DNA of 64,000 nucleotides from Angelakisella massiliensis (GTDB lineage Bacteria > Bacillota > Clostridia > Oscillospirales > Ruminococcaceae): the NCBI RefSeq assembly GCF_900104675.1, contig NZ_LT629945.1:806046-870045 (forward strand), written 5' to 3'. The position numbers were made by a program, and so were the translations under genes. The first letter of the stretch is position 1; each line of letters opens with the position of its first letter. Of the stretch, positions 35,912 through 45,036 are shown piece by piece. The notes below the pieces were generated by a model. That model ran no database searches, was not told the origin of the DNA, and was given only the letters and a program-made list of their open reading frames with translations.

Positions 35912-36268
35912 ATGATTACCATTCTGCCTCTGCCGCCGGAACTGCTGGAGCCTTTGTGCGATCAGCTTTCCATCCAATGTGAGCAGCGGGTATGGGGCTA
36001 CGCCGCGGCGGACGCCTCGGAACTGGCCGGCTACTGCGTGGTGGCGGAAGGAGCCTATGACGATGATCCCTGCCAGATCCTGTGGATCCAGGCGGAGGAC
36101 CAATATGTGGCGGACGGTCTGCTGCGGCGGGCGTTGTATCCTTTTTATGAGGCGGGATACAAGGAATATGAATTTGTCCGCCTTCCGGAAATGACCCTGC
36201 TGCCGGATTACATCATAGTGGGCCGGGGCAGTCTGGAAAAACTGTTTACGGGGCATTGCGCCTCCTGA
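35912..36268 (+). CDS. Unknown small protein, possibly GNAT-like
   Basis: The 118-residue protein (MITILPLPPELLEPLC...) has a central QYVADGLLRRALYPFYEAGYKEYEFVRL, which recalls the CoA-binding helix and following strand of GNAT acetyltransferases. The fold would be minimal and the classical QxxGxG/A loop is not obvious, so function is open. The ATG at 35912 follows GGAAGGGAG; a longer frame from 35867 lacks a site. A strong terminator lies about 95 bases downstream. Confidence 0.6.
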   Translation: MITILPLPPELLEPLCDQLSIQCEQRVWGYAAADASELAGYCVVAEGAYDDDPCQILWIQAEDQYVADGLLRRALYPFYEAGYKEYEFVRLPEMTLLPDYIIVGRGSLEKLFTGHCAS

Positions 36269-36360
36269 AAGGACAGCCTTTGGGGCAGAAGCAGCCTGGC
36301 TGTTTCTCAGGGAATGCCGGCCCCTTTGGAGCAGGCGGGAAAACACAGCGACACAGAACA

Positions 36361-36409
36361 AGAGGACCATGGGGAGATGCTTGCAGGCTCTCTCCCCTGG
36401 TCCTCTTTT
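36361..36409 (+). terminator. Strong terminator between convergent genes
   Basis: AGAGGACCATGGGGAGA pairs with TCTCCCCTGGTCCTCT over about 16 bp, followed by TTTTA. It ends the transcript of the small gene at 35912 and faces the convergent lipoprotein gene. Confidence 0.85.
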
Positions 36410-36480
36410 ACATGGGTATCCTGGAATCCAGGTTTTCAAAAATCGGGGTGGGCAGGGCTATGCCCCAATAAAACTTCTTC

Positions 36481-37449
36481 TCAGCCTTCCACCGGTACGT
36501 TGTCCCCGCTGTCCGCCAGGGGAGTATAGGCGATTTCCTTATACATCCGTACTTCCAGCGCGTTGCCCTGAGGGGGCAGGCTGCGGGTGGTGGCTCCGGT
36601 ATGGAGAATATTCAGCTTTGCGCCCAGAACCAGTTGATCTTGGGACAGATAAAATTGTGTGTCGTCACCGCAGTGGAAGACGATCTCCGCCAGGGGATAC
36701 AGCTCCTCCAATGTGCTGTTGCCGCAGAAGGGCTCACTGTCCAGAGAAGCCATCACCAGGCTTTTTCCTCCGTTTTCATCCTCCTGCACGCCCAGCAGCA
36801 CACCATTGTAAACGATCATTTCTTCCTCCCCCAGATAGTTGGACGCGATGGCCCCGGCAGGGCTTTCCTCCCCGCCATAGAAAACTTCCACATAAGCTCC
36901 CTCCGTCAGCTTTTCCAAGGGATAGCTGAACCGGGTGTTCTCATCCACGGTAAAGGTCATTTCCGCCGCGCCGTAATCGGTGCCTGCCGCCTGGGCAAGG
37001 GTGAAGGTACCTGTGCCGTCCTTTAAAGATACCTCCGTCACAGTTCCCCGGTACAGGGCGGCGTCCGCCACATACAAGGGGGCTTGGGATGCTCCTGTTT
37101 CCAGCTGGGCCTCTTCCACCAAAGTGGAAGTCACCACCATGGGAGGCTCTCCGGAAACCTCCAGCTCCACCTGATCCCCAGGCTGCAGCTGGTCCGGCTC
37201 GCGATCAAAACGGCTTTCGCTGGTGTAATCAAAGGTCTGCTGGCTGCCGTCCGACAAGGTAATGGTGAGGGAACCGCCTTCGTTTTCTGTCTGTGTGCTG
37301 ACGACAGTTCCGGTAACCGGTTTTGTTTCCAGCGGTGCCGAAGATTGGCTGCCGCTGTTTTGTCCCGCCGTTTCACCGGCCCCGGCGCATCCCGCCAGGA
37401 GCAGCATCGCCGCCGCCAATGAAAATGCCTTGTGAATCATCCCGTTCAT
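36481..37449 (-). CDS. Lipoprotein of unknown function
   Basis: The 322-residue protein has a lipoprotein signal peptide (HKAFSLAAAMLLLAGC) and a Ser/Gly-rich linker, then beta-rich repeats. VTGTVVSTQTENEGGSLTITLSDGSQ and later YRGTVTEVSLKDGTGTFTL look like two small OB-like or DUF-type modules that read 'G.V......G...TLADG'. It ends with a region binding no known cofactor. It should sit on the outer face of the membrane. AGGAGG seven bases before the ATG sets the start. It stands alone, with terminators on its 3' side. Confidence 0.8.
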   Translation of the reverse strand: MNGMIHKAFSLAAAMLLLAGCAGAGETAGQNSGSQSSAPLETKPVTGTVVSTQTENEGGSLTITLSDGSQQTFDYTSESRFDREPDQLQPGDQVELEVSGEPPMVVTSTLVEEAQLETGASQAPLYVADAALYRGTVTEVSLKDGTGTFTLAQAAGTDYGAAEMTFTVDENTRFSYPLEKLTEGAYVEVFYGGEESPAGAIASNYLGEEEMIVYNGVLLGVQEDENGGKSLVMASLDSEPFCGNSTLEELYPLAEIVFHCGDDTQFYLSQDQLVLGAKLNILHTGATTRSLPPQGNALEVRMYKEIAYTPLADSGDNVPVEG

Positions 37450-37639
37450 GGATATACCTCCTTACAATCTCCGTATCCGTATGGTTGGCACAGTCTCATT
37501 TCTTTGATAAAAACCGCGTACCTGCTGTGTCAAAAAGCAAGTTCCTTATGAAAGCTGATGAAAACGTTTTCTTTGTCTTTATAGTGTCTGCCAACAGGAT
37601 TTTTACTGCAAAGAAACGAAAAAAATCCTGGAAAAAAGC

Positions 37640-37830
37640 TGTTGGCAGATATTTGTTACAGACTGCCGCTCAGCCTGGTTGAGGAAGAAAAGCAAAAAAT
37701 CCATGGCGGCAAAAAGCAGCGGGCTGCTTTGCCAGCTCCAGGCAAGAAGCAGAAAACATTCCCCAATCCGTTCCCCTTAAATCCAAAAGGCGCCAGCCAA
37801 TTCGCCCAGCGGCCTGGACCGCTGCCGTGG
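37640..37830 (+). repeat. Family B repeat remnant
   Basis: CCGTTCCCCTTAAA, AAAGGCGCCAGCCAA and the preceding GCAGAAAACATTCCCC align with the module of the family B repeat (CCGTTCCCCTTAACACTGAAAGGTACCAGCCAA). Only this part survives. It lies in the 645-base gap before recA, which otherwise holds the recA control region. Confidence 0.5.
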
Positions 37831-37974
37831 AGGTCCCGGGCTTCCACAGCGATCAATTTCTTTTGGGGCAGCTGCTGAAGCAGCCTTCTTGATTCAATGA
37901 GAATCCTGGAGAGAGAGCCTTTGGAGATATCCCAGCGCGTCACTTTCTTTGACAAACTTTCTGTCAGACGACCA

Positions 37975-37988
37975 CGAACAAATATTCG
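37975..37988. promoter_or_regulatory. LexA (SOS) box upstream of recA
   Basis: CGAACAAATATTCG fits the Gram-positive LexA consensus CGAAC-N4-GTTCG with one mismatch. It lies 19 bases upstream of the recA -35 box. Confidence 0.75.
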
Positions 37989-38006
37989 TTTTTTGCTGTT
38001 TTCCTG

Positions 38007-38035
38007 TTGAAATCCCAGGCGCAATCGTCTATAAT
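38007..38035 (+). promoter_or_regulatory. recA promoter
   Basis: TTGAAA (38007-38012) and TATAAT (38030-38035) with a 17-base spacer, 60 bases before the recA start. Confidence 0.88.
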
Positions 38036-38094
38036 GGAGACAGCAAAGGGGCACTATAACCCTTTATCAACACATAAACGCGGGAGGACAAACG

Positions 38095-39174
38095 ATGGCG
38101 GACGATAAGAAAAAAGCACTGGAAACGGCCCTGAGCCAGATTGAAAAGCAGTTCGGCAAGGGCGCGGTCATGAAGCTGGGGCAGAACACCACCATGAATG
38201 TGGAGGCTATTCCCACCGGCTCCCTTTCCCTGGATATCGCCCTGGGGATCGGCGGTGTTCCCCGGGGCCGGATCATCGAGATCTATGGTCCTGAAAGCTC
38301 CGGTAAAACCACCGTTGCCCTCCATGTGGTGGCGGAAGCCCAGAAGATGGGCGGCGAAGCGGTGTTCATCGACGTAGAGCACGCTCTGGACCCGGTATAT
38401 GCCAAGGCTCTGGGGGTGGATATCGATTCCCTGCTGGTGTCCCAGCCGGATACCGGCGAGCAGGCGCTGGAGATCTGCGAAGCCCTGGTCCGTTCCGGCG
38501 CGGTGGACGTGGTGGTGGTGGACTCGGTTGCCGCCATGGTCACCAAAGCGGAGATCGAGGGAGAGATGGGCGAGACCCATGTGGGCCTCCAGGCCCGCCT
38601 GATGTCCCAGGCCCTGCGGAAGCTCACCGGCGCCATCGGCAAATCCAACGCTGTGGTGATCTTCATCAACCAGCTGCGTGAAAAGATCGGCGTGGTATAC
38701 GGCAATCCTGAAACCACTCCCGGCGGCCGGGCGCTGAAGTTCTACTCCTCTGTGCGTCTGGATGTACGCCGCACAGAGCAGATCAAGGTGGGCGGCGAGG
38801 TCATCGGCAACCGCACCCGGGTCAAGGTGGTCAAAAACAAGGTGGCTCCTCCCTTCAAGGAGGCGGAGTTTGATATCATGTACGGCGAGGGCATTTCCCG
38901 GGAGGGAGAGGTGCTGGATCTGGCCATCCGCCTGGATATCGTCAACAAGAGCGGCTCCTGGTTCTCCTACAAGGACAACCGTCTGGGCCAGGGCCGGGAC
39001 AACATCAAAGCCATGCTGCGGGAAAATCCTGCACTCTGTGAGGAGATCGCCCAGCAGGTGATGGAAAACGCCGACAAGCTGCGGAAAAACGGCGGCAAGG
39101 CGGCGGCCGCTCCCAAAAAGCTGGGGGCTGTACCCACCGTGGACATCAACGCCGAGGTGGACCCGGAAGAATAA
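38095..39174 (+). CDS. recA: Recombinase RecA
   Basis: The 359-residue protein is a canonical Rec[10 protein letters not shown] near the start, Walker [10 protein letters not shown], Walker [11 protein letters not shown], the L1/L2 DNA-binding loops with [10 protein letters not shown] and [16 protein letters not shown], and a C-terminal acidic tail ([10 protein letters not shown]). It pairs homologous strands and triggers LexA self-cleavage. A LexA box and sigma-A promoter lie upstream. GGGAGGA precedes the start. It is monocistronic, ending at a bidirectional terminator shared with eno. Confidence 0.99.
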   Translation: MADDKKKALETALSQIEKQFGKGAVMKLGQNTTMNVEAIPTGSLSLDIALGIGGVPRGRIIEIYGPESSGKTTVALHVVAEAQKMGGEAVFIDVEHALDPVYAKALGVDIDSLLVSQPDTGEQALEICEALVRSGAVDVVVVDSVAAMVTKAEIEGEMGETHVGLQARLMSQALRKLTGAIGKSNAVVIFINQLREKIGVVYGNPETTPGGRALKFYSSVRLDVRRTEQIKVGGEVIGNRTRVKVVKNKVAPPFKEAEFDIMYGEGISREGEVLDLAIRLDIVNKSGSWFSYKDNRLGQGRDNIKAMLRENPALCEEIAQQVMENADKLRKNGGKAAAAPKKLGAVPTVDINAEVDPEE

Positions 39175-39338
39175 AGTTTCCAGGCATCGCCTCTTTTTCC
39201 ACCCAAGGCGGTGCTTGCTGTGGAAAACACCGGACATTTCCAAGGTTATTCCCCTGGTTTCCTTGCAGCTGCTCACTTCTGAGACGAAATCTGCGGGTTT
39301 CTTTGTTTTGAGAAATCCATAGTCATTGGGAACAAAAA

Positions 39339-39377
39339 CGGCACGGCCCTTTCCTTTGGTTGGGTCGTGCCGCTTTT
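39339..39377. terminator. Bidirectional terminator between recA and eno
   Basis: CGGCACGGCCC pairs with GGGTCGTGCCG; T-runs flank both sides (TTTTT after the plus arm, TTTTTG on the minus strand). No other feature was seen in 39175-39597. Confidence 0.85.
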
Positions 39378-39597
39378 TGCTGCGGAAAAACTTATTTTAT
39401 GGGGAAATCATGGATTGGGAACCGGTAAAAACAGCACAAGCCCTGGTTTTTCAGCCTCTGCCCAGGGGTACCAGGGCGGAAAACAAAGGCATCGGATTCC
39501 CTAAAAAGTGGAACCAGCTTTTTCTGTGCCCTCAAGGGACAGAACCTTTCCTTCCCCTCAGGCATGATGCTTTTTCACTGATTGCCTGCCAATGGCA

Positions 39598-40869
39598 TCA
39601 CGCCCGCCCATAACGGGCCCCAGGGCCCAGCTCCTTTTCAATCTCCAAAAGGCGGTTGTATTTGGCGGTGCGGTCACTGCGGCAGGGGGCTCCCGCTTTG
39701 ATCTGCCCACAGGCAGTGGCTACCGCCAGGTCCGCGATAAAGGGGTCCTCCGTTTCGCCGCTGCGGTGGGAAAGAATGACCCCCCAACCGGCCTTTTGGG
39801 CCATTGCTACCGCTTCCAAAGTTTCGGTGAGGGTTCCGATCTGGTTGGGCTTGATGAGCACGGCGTTGCCCGCCCCCTCTTCCAGGCCCCGGCGCAGACG
39901 CTTGACATTGGTAACAAAGAGATCGTCCCCCACCAGCTGCATCCTGCCTCCCAGGGCGGCGGTCAACTGCTTCCACCCCTGCCAGTCATCCTCCCCCATG
40001 CCGTCCTCCAGGGATACCAGAGGATAGCGCAGCGCCAGGTCCTGCCAAAAGGCGGTCAGCTGGGCGGGTGTAAAGGGACGCTGACCTTTGGGTGTGAGAT
40101 ACAGCTCCCCTTCCGCCTTCCACTCGCTGGCGGCGGCGTCAATGGCCAGGGAGATATCCCGCCCCGGCTGATATCCCGCCTGCTCCACCGCCTGGATGAT
40201 CAGCTCCAGCGCTTCCTCATCAGAGGAGAGATCGGGGGCAAAGCCTCCCTCATCCCCCACACCGGTGCTCAGCCCCCGCTGCCGCAGCAGCCGCCCCAGG
40301 GTGTGGTAGATTTCGCAGCACCACCGCAGTCCTTCCCCAAAGGATGGGGCCCCGTGAGGACGGATCATAAACTCCTGGATATCCACATTGTTTGCGGCGT
40401 GGGCTCCGCCGTTGAGGATGTTCATCATGGGTACCGGCAGCACCGGCGGCGTTTTTTCCGCCAGATACCGGTACAAAGGCTGCTGGGTGGCCTGGGCCGC
40501 GGCTCTGGCAACAGCCAGAGATACCGCCAGGATGCTGTTGGCGCCCAGATGCTCCTTGTTTCTGGTGCCGTCCGCCTCCATCATGGCCTGATCCACCGCT
40601 TTCTGTTCCCGGGCGTCCATGCCCCGGATGGCGGAGTTCAATACCTGCTCTACCTGAGCCACCGCCTTTTGGGTCCCCTTACCGCCATAGCGGGCCGGGT
40701 CCCCATCCCGCAGCTCATGGGCCTCATGGACCCCTGTGGAGGCTCCCGAGGGGGCCGCCGCTTCTCCCCAGGCTCCGCATTCCAAAGTGACCCGCGCCTT
40801 GACGGTGGGGTTTCCCCTGCTGTCCAGAATCTCCAGCGCCGACACCTGCGTAATGGCAAAATCTTTCAT
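39598..40869 (-). CDS. eno: Enolase
   Basis: The 423-residue protein is a full enolase converting 2-phosphoglycerate to phosphoenolpyruvate: SALEILDSRGNPTVKA, SGASTGVHEAHELRDGD, the metal-binding residues in LVSLEDGMGEDDW and QLVGDDLFVTN, the catalytic lysine in LIKPNQIGTLTET and the SHRSGETED loop. AGGAGTGG precedes ATG 40869; six extra in-frame codons upstream were rejected. It is monocistronic and ends facing recA. Confidence 0.98.
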   Translation of the reverse strand: MKDFAITQVSALEILDSRGNPTVKARVTLECGAWGEAAAPSGASTGVHEAHELRDGDPARYGGKGTQKAVAQVEQVLNSAIRGMDAREQKAVDQAMMEADGTRNKEHLGANSILAVSLAVARAAAQATQQPLYRYLAEKTPPVLPVPMMNILNGGAHAANNVDIQEFMIRPHGAPSFGEGLRWCCEIYHTLGRLLRQRGLSTGVGDEGGFAPDLSSDEEALELIIQAVEQAGYQPGRDISLAIDAAASEWKAEGELYLTPKGQRPFTPAQLTAFWQDLALRYPLVSLEDGMGEDDWQGWKQLTAALGGRMQLVGDDLFVTNVKRLRRGLEEGAGNAVLIKPNQIGTLTETLEAVAMAQKAGWGVILSHRSGETEDPFIADLAVATACGQIKAGAPCRSDRTAKYNRLLEIEKELGPGARYGRA

Positions 40870-41034
40870 GGTTCCACTCCTTCTCATCGGCGGCGCTCAG
40901 GGGGCCGCCCTTCAGTTGTTAGGCTGGACGATTTTTGTTAAAATATACCTGTAGCGTTCATACATTTTCCGCCTTCGACGGTACAGAATAGGGAGCGTCC
41001 CACTTCTCGCCGGACACGACGGGGAGCGGGACGG

Positions 41035-41064
41035 CCGGGGAGAGTGCGGTGATCCTCTCCCCGG
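41035..41064 (+). promoter_or_regulatory. GC-rich hairpin in the leader of the pdaA-like gene
   Basis: CCGGGGAGAG pairs perfectly with CTCTCCCCGG (10 bp, 10-base loop) 40 bases before the start codon. A likely promoter (TTGTTA, 17 bases, TAAAAT) lies about 120 bases upstream at 40917-40945. The gene itself has only a weak ribosome binding site, so the hairpin may influence translation. Confidence 0.45.
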
Positions 41065-41104
41065 TCTCCCTCCACCAAAACCCATGAAAGTGCAGGTGTG
41101 ACTG

Positions 41105-42136
41105 ATGACCAAGCAGTTTCGTTTTCCCATTTGGATGACCGTCATGGTGCTGGTCCTCTCTCTGGCGCTCACCGGCTGCTGGATGGATAAGGATGAAAGC
41201 TCCTCCCAGGAGACCCCTTCCACTTCCTCCTCCATGCCGGAAAGCATCCCTGAGAGCAGCGACAGCAGCATCCCCGAAAGCTCTTCCATGCCCGAAAGCA
41301 TACCGGACAGCAGTATGCCGGAGGAGATGAGTCCCTCCTCCTCTTCCGGGAGCGACAGCTCTGAAGGCAGCGACAGCGCCTCCTCCGGCAGCAGCGCCGG
41401 GGAGGGCTCCGTAGCCGCCATGGGCGCCGATTTTGAGGAGATCGGCGCCCTTTCCGCCGAAAGTCTGGACTGGGGCCCAGGCGGTCCGGTGGACGAGAAA
41501 AACCGTTCTCAGGGGGCGCTGCTGTACAATGAGAAATATGGGGACTACGGAGCGCTGTTTATCGGTCCTGAGGAACCGGTGGTCTATCTTACCTTTGACG
41601 AAGGGTATGAATATGGTCTGACCCCCTCTTTCCTGGATACCCTGAAAGAAAAAAATGTCAAGGCGTTGTTCTTTATTACTTATGACTTCGCCAACCGCAG
41701 CGGAGACCTGGTCCAAAGAATGATCGACGAGGGCCATGTCATCGGCAACCACAGCTATTCCCATAAGAACTACTCCACCCTCACCCCCATGGAGGCGGCG
41801 GAGGACCTGACCAAGATGCACGATTTTGTCCGGGACAAGTTCTCCTATGAAATGAAGTATTTCCGTTTCCCCAGCGGAAATTTCAATGAGCAATCTTTGG
41901 CAGTGGTGCAGCAGCTGGGTTACCGTTCCGTTTTCTGGAGCTTTGCCTACAAGGACTGGCTTACCGACGACCAGCCGGAGCCTGCGGCCTCCCTCCAGAA
42001 GGTGGTGGGCGCTGTCTGCCCGGGAAATATTTACCTGCTTCATGCGGTCTCTTCCACCAACGACCAGATTCTGGGGGATGTGATCGACCAGGTGCGGGCC
42101 GCGGGATATGAGTGGGGCGATCCCAACAATCTCTGA
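41105..42136 (+). CDS. pdaA: PdaA-type polysaccharide deacetylase lipoprotein
   Basis: The 343-residue protein has a lipoprotein signal (VMVLVLSLALTGC), a ~90-residue Ser/Glu/Pro linker with repeated MPES/IPES units, and a NodB-type deacetylase domain: VYLTFDEGYEYGLTPSFLD, HVIGNHSYSHKNYSTLT (metal-binding HxxxH), FRFPSGNFNEQ and IYLLHAVS. The second Asp of the usual TFDDG is Glu; PdaA enzymes (muramic-delta-lactam synthesis in spore cortex) also deviate there, and the FDxGYE.G..P pattern matches them. The membrane anchor and linker suggest action at the cell or forespore envelope. Confidence 0.88.
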   Translation: MTKQFRFPIWMTVMVLVLSLALTGCWMDKDESSSQETPSTSSSMPESIPESSDSSIPESSSMPESIPDSSMPEEMSPSSSSGSDSSEGSDSASSGSSAGEGSVAAMGADFEEIGALSAESLDWGPGGPVDEKNRSQGALLYNEKYGDYGALFIGPEEPVVYLTFDEGYEYGLTPSFLDTLKEKNVKALFFITYDFANRSGDLVQRMIDEGHVIGNHSYSHKNYSTLTPMEAAEDLTKMHDFVRDKFSYEMKYFRFPSGNFNEQSLAVVQQLGYRSVFWSFAYKDWLTDDQPEPAASLQKVVGAVCPGNIYLLHAVSSTNDQILGDVIDQVRAAGYEWGDPNNL

Positions 42137-42153
42137 TTCCGTTAAAAATAACT

Positions 42154-42420
42154 GGGAGCGGGAAGGTAGATTCCCGCTCCCATCAGTTTGCAGAAAAATC
42201 TGATTTTGAAAAACAAGCAAAATTCAAAACCATAAAAATCAGGACATGTGCCTGATTTTTATATCACGACCCGCGCCCACTGGGGCGCGAAACCGGGGGT
42301 ATCGAAGCTGGTTTCATTAGGAACCAGCTTCGTATCCAGGGGGTATTGGATACCCCCTGGAAGCGTGTCGAAAAAATTCGACACGCTCATGGGAGCGGGA
42401 AGGTAGGTTCCCGCTCCCAT
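42154..42420 (+). repeat. Family A hairpin element flanked by duplicated terminator hairpins (copy A3)
   Basis: A 207-bp element (42184-42390) lies between two 30-bp copies of a GGGAGCGGGAA...TTCCCGCTCCC hairpin (42154-42183 and 42391-42420, one mismatch in the loop). It follows the pdaA-like gene; the distal hairpin carries the T-rich tail ATTTTATTTC. Its third stem reads CGAAGC...GCTTCG where copies A1/A2 have CGCCGC...GCGGCG. Confidence 0.92.
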
Positions 42421-42426
42421 TTTATT

Positions 42427-43164
42427 TCAGCTTTCCCCAGGGTGGGGCAAAGACTTTTTGTCCTGAGAAGAATTATTGTTTCCTTTGGAGGATTTTTTCC
42501 GGAATCCCGCTGCCATATCCATTGCCAAATCCACCAGCCACAGCAGCAGTATCCGCATCCCACAAAGGAATGGGGTAATCAAATAATTCACCGCTTCAAA
42601 AACCGGATCAGTCAGGGCAAAAGGCAGCGCCGCCAGCACCATTGCTCCCACCGGTATCACCAGCATCCCCAATCGCTTCCTCCAGGGCAGGGGATATCTC
42701 CCCTTTCGTTTCTGCCACAGCAGCAAAATTCCACTCACAAGGGTCAGGAGCAAAATCAAACTGTCCATCGCTTCCCAGGCGGAGATCAGGCGATGGTGCG
42801 TTTGAAAAACCACCCGTTCTTCCGCTGTCAGCTGTCCTGTGCTTACGGGGAAAAAGCGGTTTCCACTCCATAACAGGGCGGAACTGATGAAGGTAAGCCC
42901 TCCCAGTACTCCTGTCCAGATCTTCCAAAGCCGTTTCAGACGACTGGGATTTTCTTTATTCCCAGTCCTGCCGTGGAGCATCGTCTCCAGATCCGTTTCA
43001 TAGATCCGGCACAGCTTTTCCAACATCTCAATATCCGGGCGGGTTCGTCCTCCTTCGTAACTGGACAATGCCTGACGGGTAATCCCCAGTTGGTCCGCTA
43101 CCTGCTGCTGGGTCAATCCGCATTTCAAACGCAGCCGGCGCAGACGATCTTTCATCTCCATCAT
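42427..43164 (-). CDS. XRE regulator with C-terminal membrane helices
   Basis: The 245-residue protein starts with a full XRE helix-turn-helix (RLKCGLTQQQVADQLGITRQALSSYEGGRTRPDIEMLEKL). After a basic linker, three to four hydrophobic helices follow (about residues 95-115, 140-160, 175-195 and 210-230). Membrane-bound XRE proteins of this kind are thought to respond to envelope or membrane signals. GGGGAGG seven bases upstream fixes the start at 43164. A perfect 15-bp inverted repeat lies 49 bases upstream. Confidence 0.85.
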   Translation of the reverse strand: MMEMKDRLRRLRLKCGLTQQQVADQLGITRQALSSYEGGRTRPDIEMLEKLCRIYETDLETMLHGRTGNKENPSRLKRLWKIWTGVLGGLTFISSALLWSGNRFFPVSTGQLTAEERVVFQTHHRLISAWEAMDSLILLLTLVSGILLLWQKRKGRYPLPWRKRLGMLVIPVGAMVLAALPFALTDPVFEAVNYLITPFLCGMRILLLWLVDLAMDMAAGFRKKSSKGNNNSSQDKKSLPHPGES

Positions 43165-43212
43165 TCCCCCACCTCCCCTTTGAGCATACCTGCCGGTTGG
43201 AGAAATTGTCAA

Positions 43213-43227
43213 GCAACAATTTGTTGC
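43213..43227. promoter_or_regulatory. Palindromic operator candidate of the membrane XRE gene
   Basis: GCAACAA-T-TTGTTGC is a perfect inverted repeat, 49-63 bases upstream of the start codon, in the position of the promoter. It is the likely autoregulatory site. Confidence 0.6.
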
Positions 43228-43329
43228 GCGGCGGCAGAAGATGATTTTACATCCTTCCGGGAAGCCGGTTTTCCAGAGAAAACAGCATGAGGGCAATTTC
43301 TTGCTTGTCAAAGCCGCGAAAAAACAAGC

Positions 43330-44061
43330 TCAGGCGCTGGCTTTCACCAGCAGCATCATGGGACGGCGCAGCTCGTCGGTCATTCCCGGCAGCCCCATCA
43401 TTTCCTTGGGCGGACGGGCCTCTTCCACCCGTTCCAAAGTAAATCCCGCTTCTATCAGACCCATGAGGATCTGCGTCAGGGTATGGTGCTCCTTTACCAC
43501 ATCACAACCCAGGAAGGAGGTGTGCCGGGGGCCGGGCATAAAGTAGCCGTCCACCGGCCAATACAGAGGATTTCCATCCTGGTCCCGCACCCAGTCCTGG
43601 TTTACGCCGGCGGTAAAAACCGGGTGCTCTATATTCATCAGGAAAACTCCCCCGGGCTTGAGGGTACGGTGAATACAGCGAAAAACGAAATCCAAATCAG
43701 CGATATAATGGAGCACCAGGTTGGAAATGACACAGTCCCACTCCTGGGAGGGATAGGAATACTCCTCCAACCCCTGTACTTCATACCGGATGGCGTCGGC
43801 ACTGTTTTGCAGACAGGCCTGCCGGATCATTTTTTCGCTGGAATCCAGCCCCAGCACCTCTGCGGCTCCATGGTCCGCCGCATATTTGCAATGCCAGCCA
43901 TAGCCGCAGCCCAGATCCAGCACCTTTTTACCCGCCAAAGAGGGAAACATGGGGGCCAACTGGCTCCACTCCCCGGCTCCCGACAGCCCCTCCCTGCTTC
44001 GGGTCATCTGAGAATACTGCTCAAAAAAGGCTTGATCATCATATTGTTTGCTGATATTCAT
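43330..44061 (-). CDS. Class I SAM-dependent methyltransferase
   Basis: The 243-residue protein has a Rossmann methyltransferase core: KVLDLGCGYGWHCKYAADHGAAEVLGLDSSEKM (SAM-binding motif I and acidic loop), WDCVISNLVLHYIADLDFVF (motif IV) and LKPGGVFLMNIEHPVF. It resembles UbiE/small-molecule methyltransferases; the substrate is unknown. The gene is monocistronic. A TATAAT -10 lies upstream near 44137. Confidence 0.9.
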   Translation of the reverse strand: MNISKQYDDQAFFEQYSQMTRSREGLSGAGEWSQLAPMFPSLAGKKVLDLGCGYGWHCKYAADHGAAEVLGLDSSEKMIRQACLQNSADAIRYEVQGLEEYSYPSQEWDCVISNLVLHYIADLDFVFRCIHRTLKPGGVFLMNIEHPVFTAGVNQDWVRDQDGNPLYWPVDGYFMPGPRHTSFLGCDVVKEHHTLTQILMGLIEAGFTLERVEEARPPKEMMGLPGMTDELRRPMMLLVKASA

Positions 44062-44363
44062 CTTTTAGAACCTCCCCCATTCCCGCTGCCCTGGGATATC
44101 CTTAGGAACACTCCTTGGAAGCGCTTTTGGGGTTATTATAACATATCCGGACAATGGGCAAACAGAATAAAAAGAAAGCTGGACACCCATTGCCTGATGG
44201 TATGTCCAGCCATGACCGCTGTTATTCCTTACCTATGTTGGTGCAAAAATGTTATCCCCGGGCCTGCATCCACCAGAATACAAGGCCGGGGATATGGAGC
44301 ATCCCTGGGAAAGGCGCAAAGCTTTTTGAACGTCACTCCTTGGGTGCGGAAAACCCTATGTTC
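44062..44363. other. Noncoding gap with two terminators
   Basis: No gene is visible. It holds the methyltransferase promoter, the pst-phoU terminator (44169-44210) and a second GC-rich hairpin at about 44249-44286 (CCCCGG.CCTTG...CAGG.CCCGGGG) followed on the minus strand by ATAACATTTTTGC. Confidence 0.6.
44169..44210 (-). terminator. pst-phoU operon terminator
   Basis: GCTGGACA...TGTCCAGC stem on the minus strand, with additional CCAT/ATGG pairing inside, followed by TTTCTTTTT. Confidence 0.75.
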
Positions 44364-45017
44364 TTACATAATCTGCTCTTCCCGATAGATACCGGTGCTG
44401 CGGCAGATGGTCCATTCGCAGATGTTCACGGCGTGATCTCCCACCCGCTCCACATATTTGGCCATCATCAGCAGATCCAGAGCCTCGTCCCCGATACCGG
44501 CGTCCTGGGCGATCTGCTGGATCAGGCGCTTTTTGATCCGGTCAAAGTCCCCGTCTATCACATCATCAAGGGCGATGGTTTGACGGGCCTTATCCAAATC
44601 CTGGGCCAGATAGGCTTCCACGGCGCTGTCCACCATGGCTTTGGCCTGATGGAGCATCGCCAAGAATTCCTCATCCTGGGGGTTGTGCTCCAGGGTACGG
44701 GCGATCTCACAGATATCCGCGGCGGCGTCCCCCACCCGCTCCAGATCGGTGACCAGCTTGAGGGTGGTGCTGATGCGCCGCAGGTCGCTGGCGATGGGCT
44801 GCTGACGCAGAAGCAGCGTGACGCACAGCTGCTCGATCTCCCGCTCCATCCGGTCGATGTCGCTGTCATGGGCGATGACCTCTTCCGCCAACGTGCCTTC
44901 CAGCGTGGAAGCCACCTGAATAGCCTTTGCCAGAGCGACGCTTGCCATATGTCCCATCTTTTCCACCAGGCCCTCCAGACGGAACAGTTCCTGGTCATAA
45001 TAATTGCGGTAACTCAT
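44364..45017 (-). CDS. phoU: Phosphate-specific transport regulator PhoU
   Basis: The 217-residue all-helical protein has two PhoU repeats, each with the acidic metal-binding pattern: DLERVGDAAADICEIA near residue 85 and YVERVGDHAVNICEW near residue 195. PhoU shuts down Pst transport and Pho signalling when phosphate is ample. Start MSYRNYYDQEL follows GGAGGAAAC; the longer frame overlaps pstB and was rejected. It is the last gene of the operon, 19 bases after pstB. Confidence 0.96.
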   Translation of the reverse strand: MSYRNYYDQELFRLEGLVEKMGHMASVALAKAIQVASTLEGTLAEEVIAHDSDIDRMEREIEQLCVTLLLRQQPIASDLRRISTTLKLVTDLERVGDAAADICEIARTLEHNPQDEEFLAMLHQAKAMVDSAVEAYLAQDLDKARQTIALDDVIDGDFDRIKKRLIQQIAQDAGIGDEALDLLMMAKYVERVGDHAVNICEWTICRSTGIYREEQIM

Positions 45018-45036
45018 TGCTGTTTCCTCCTCCCGC

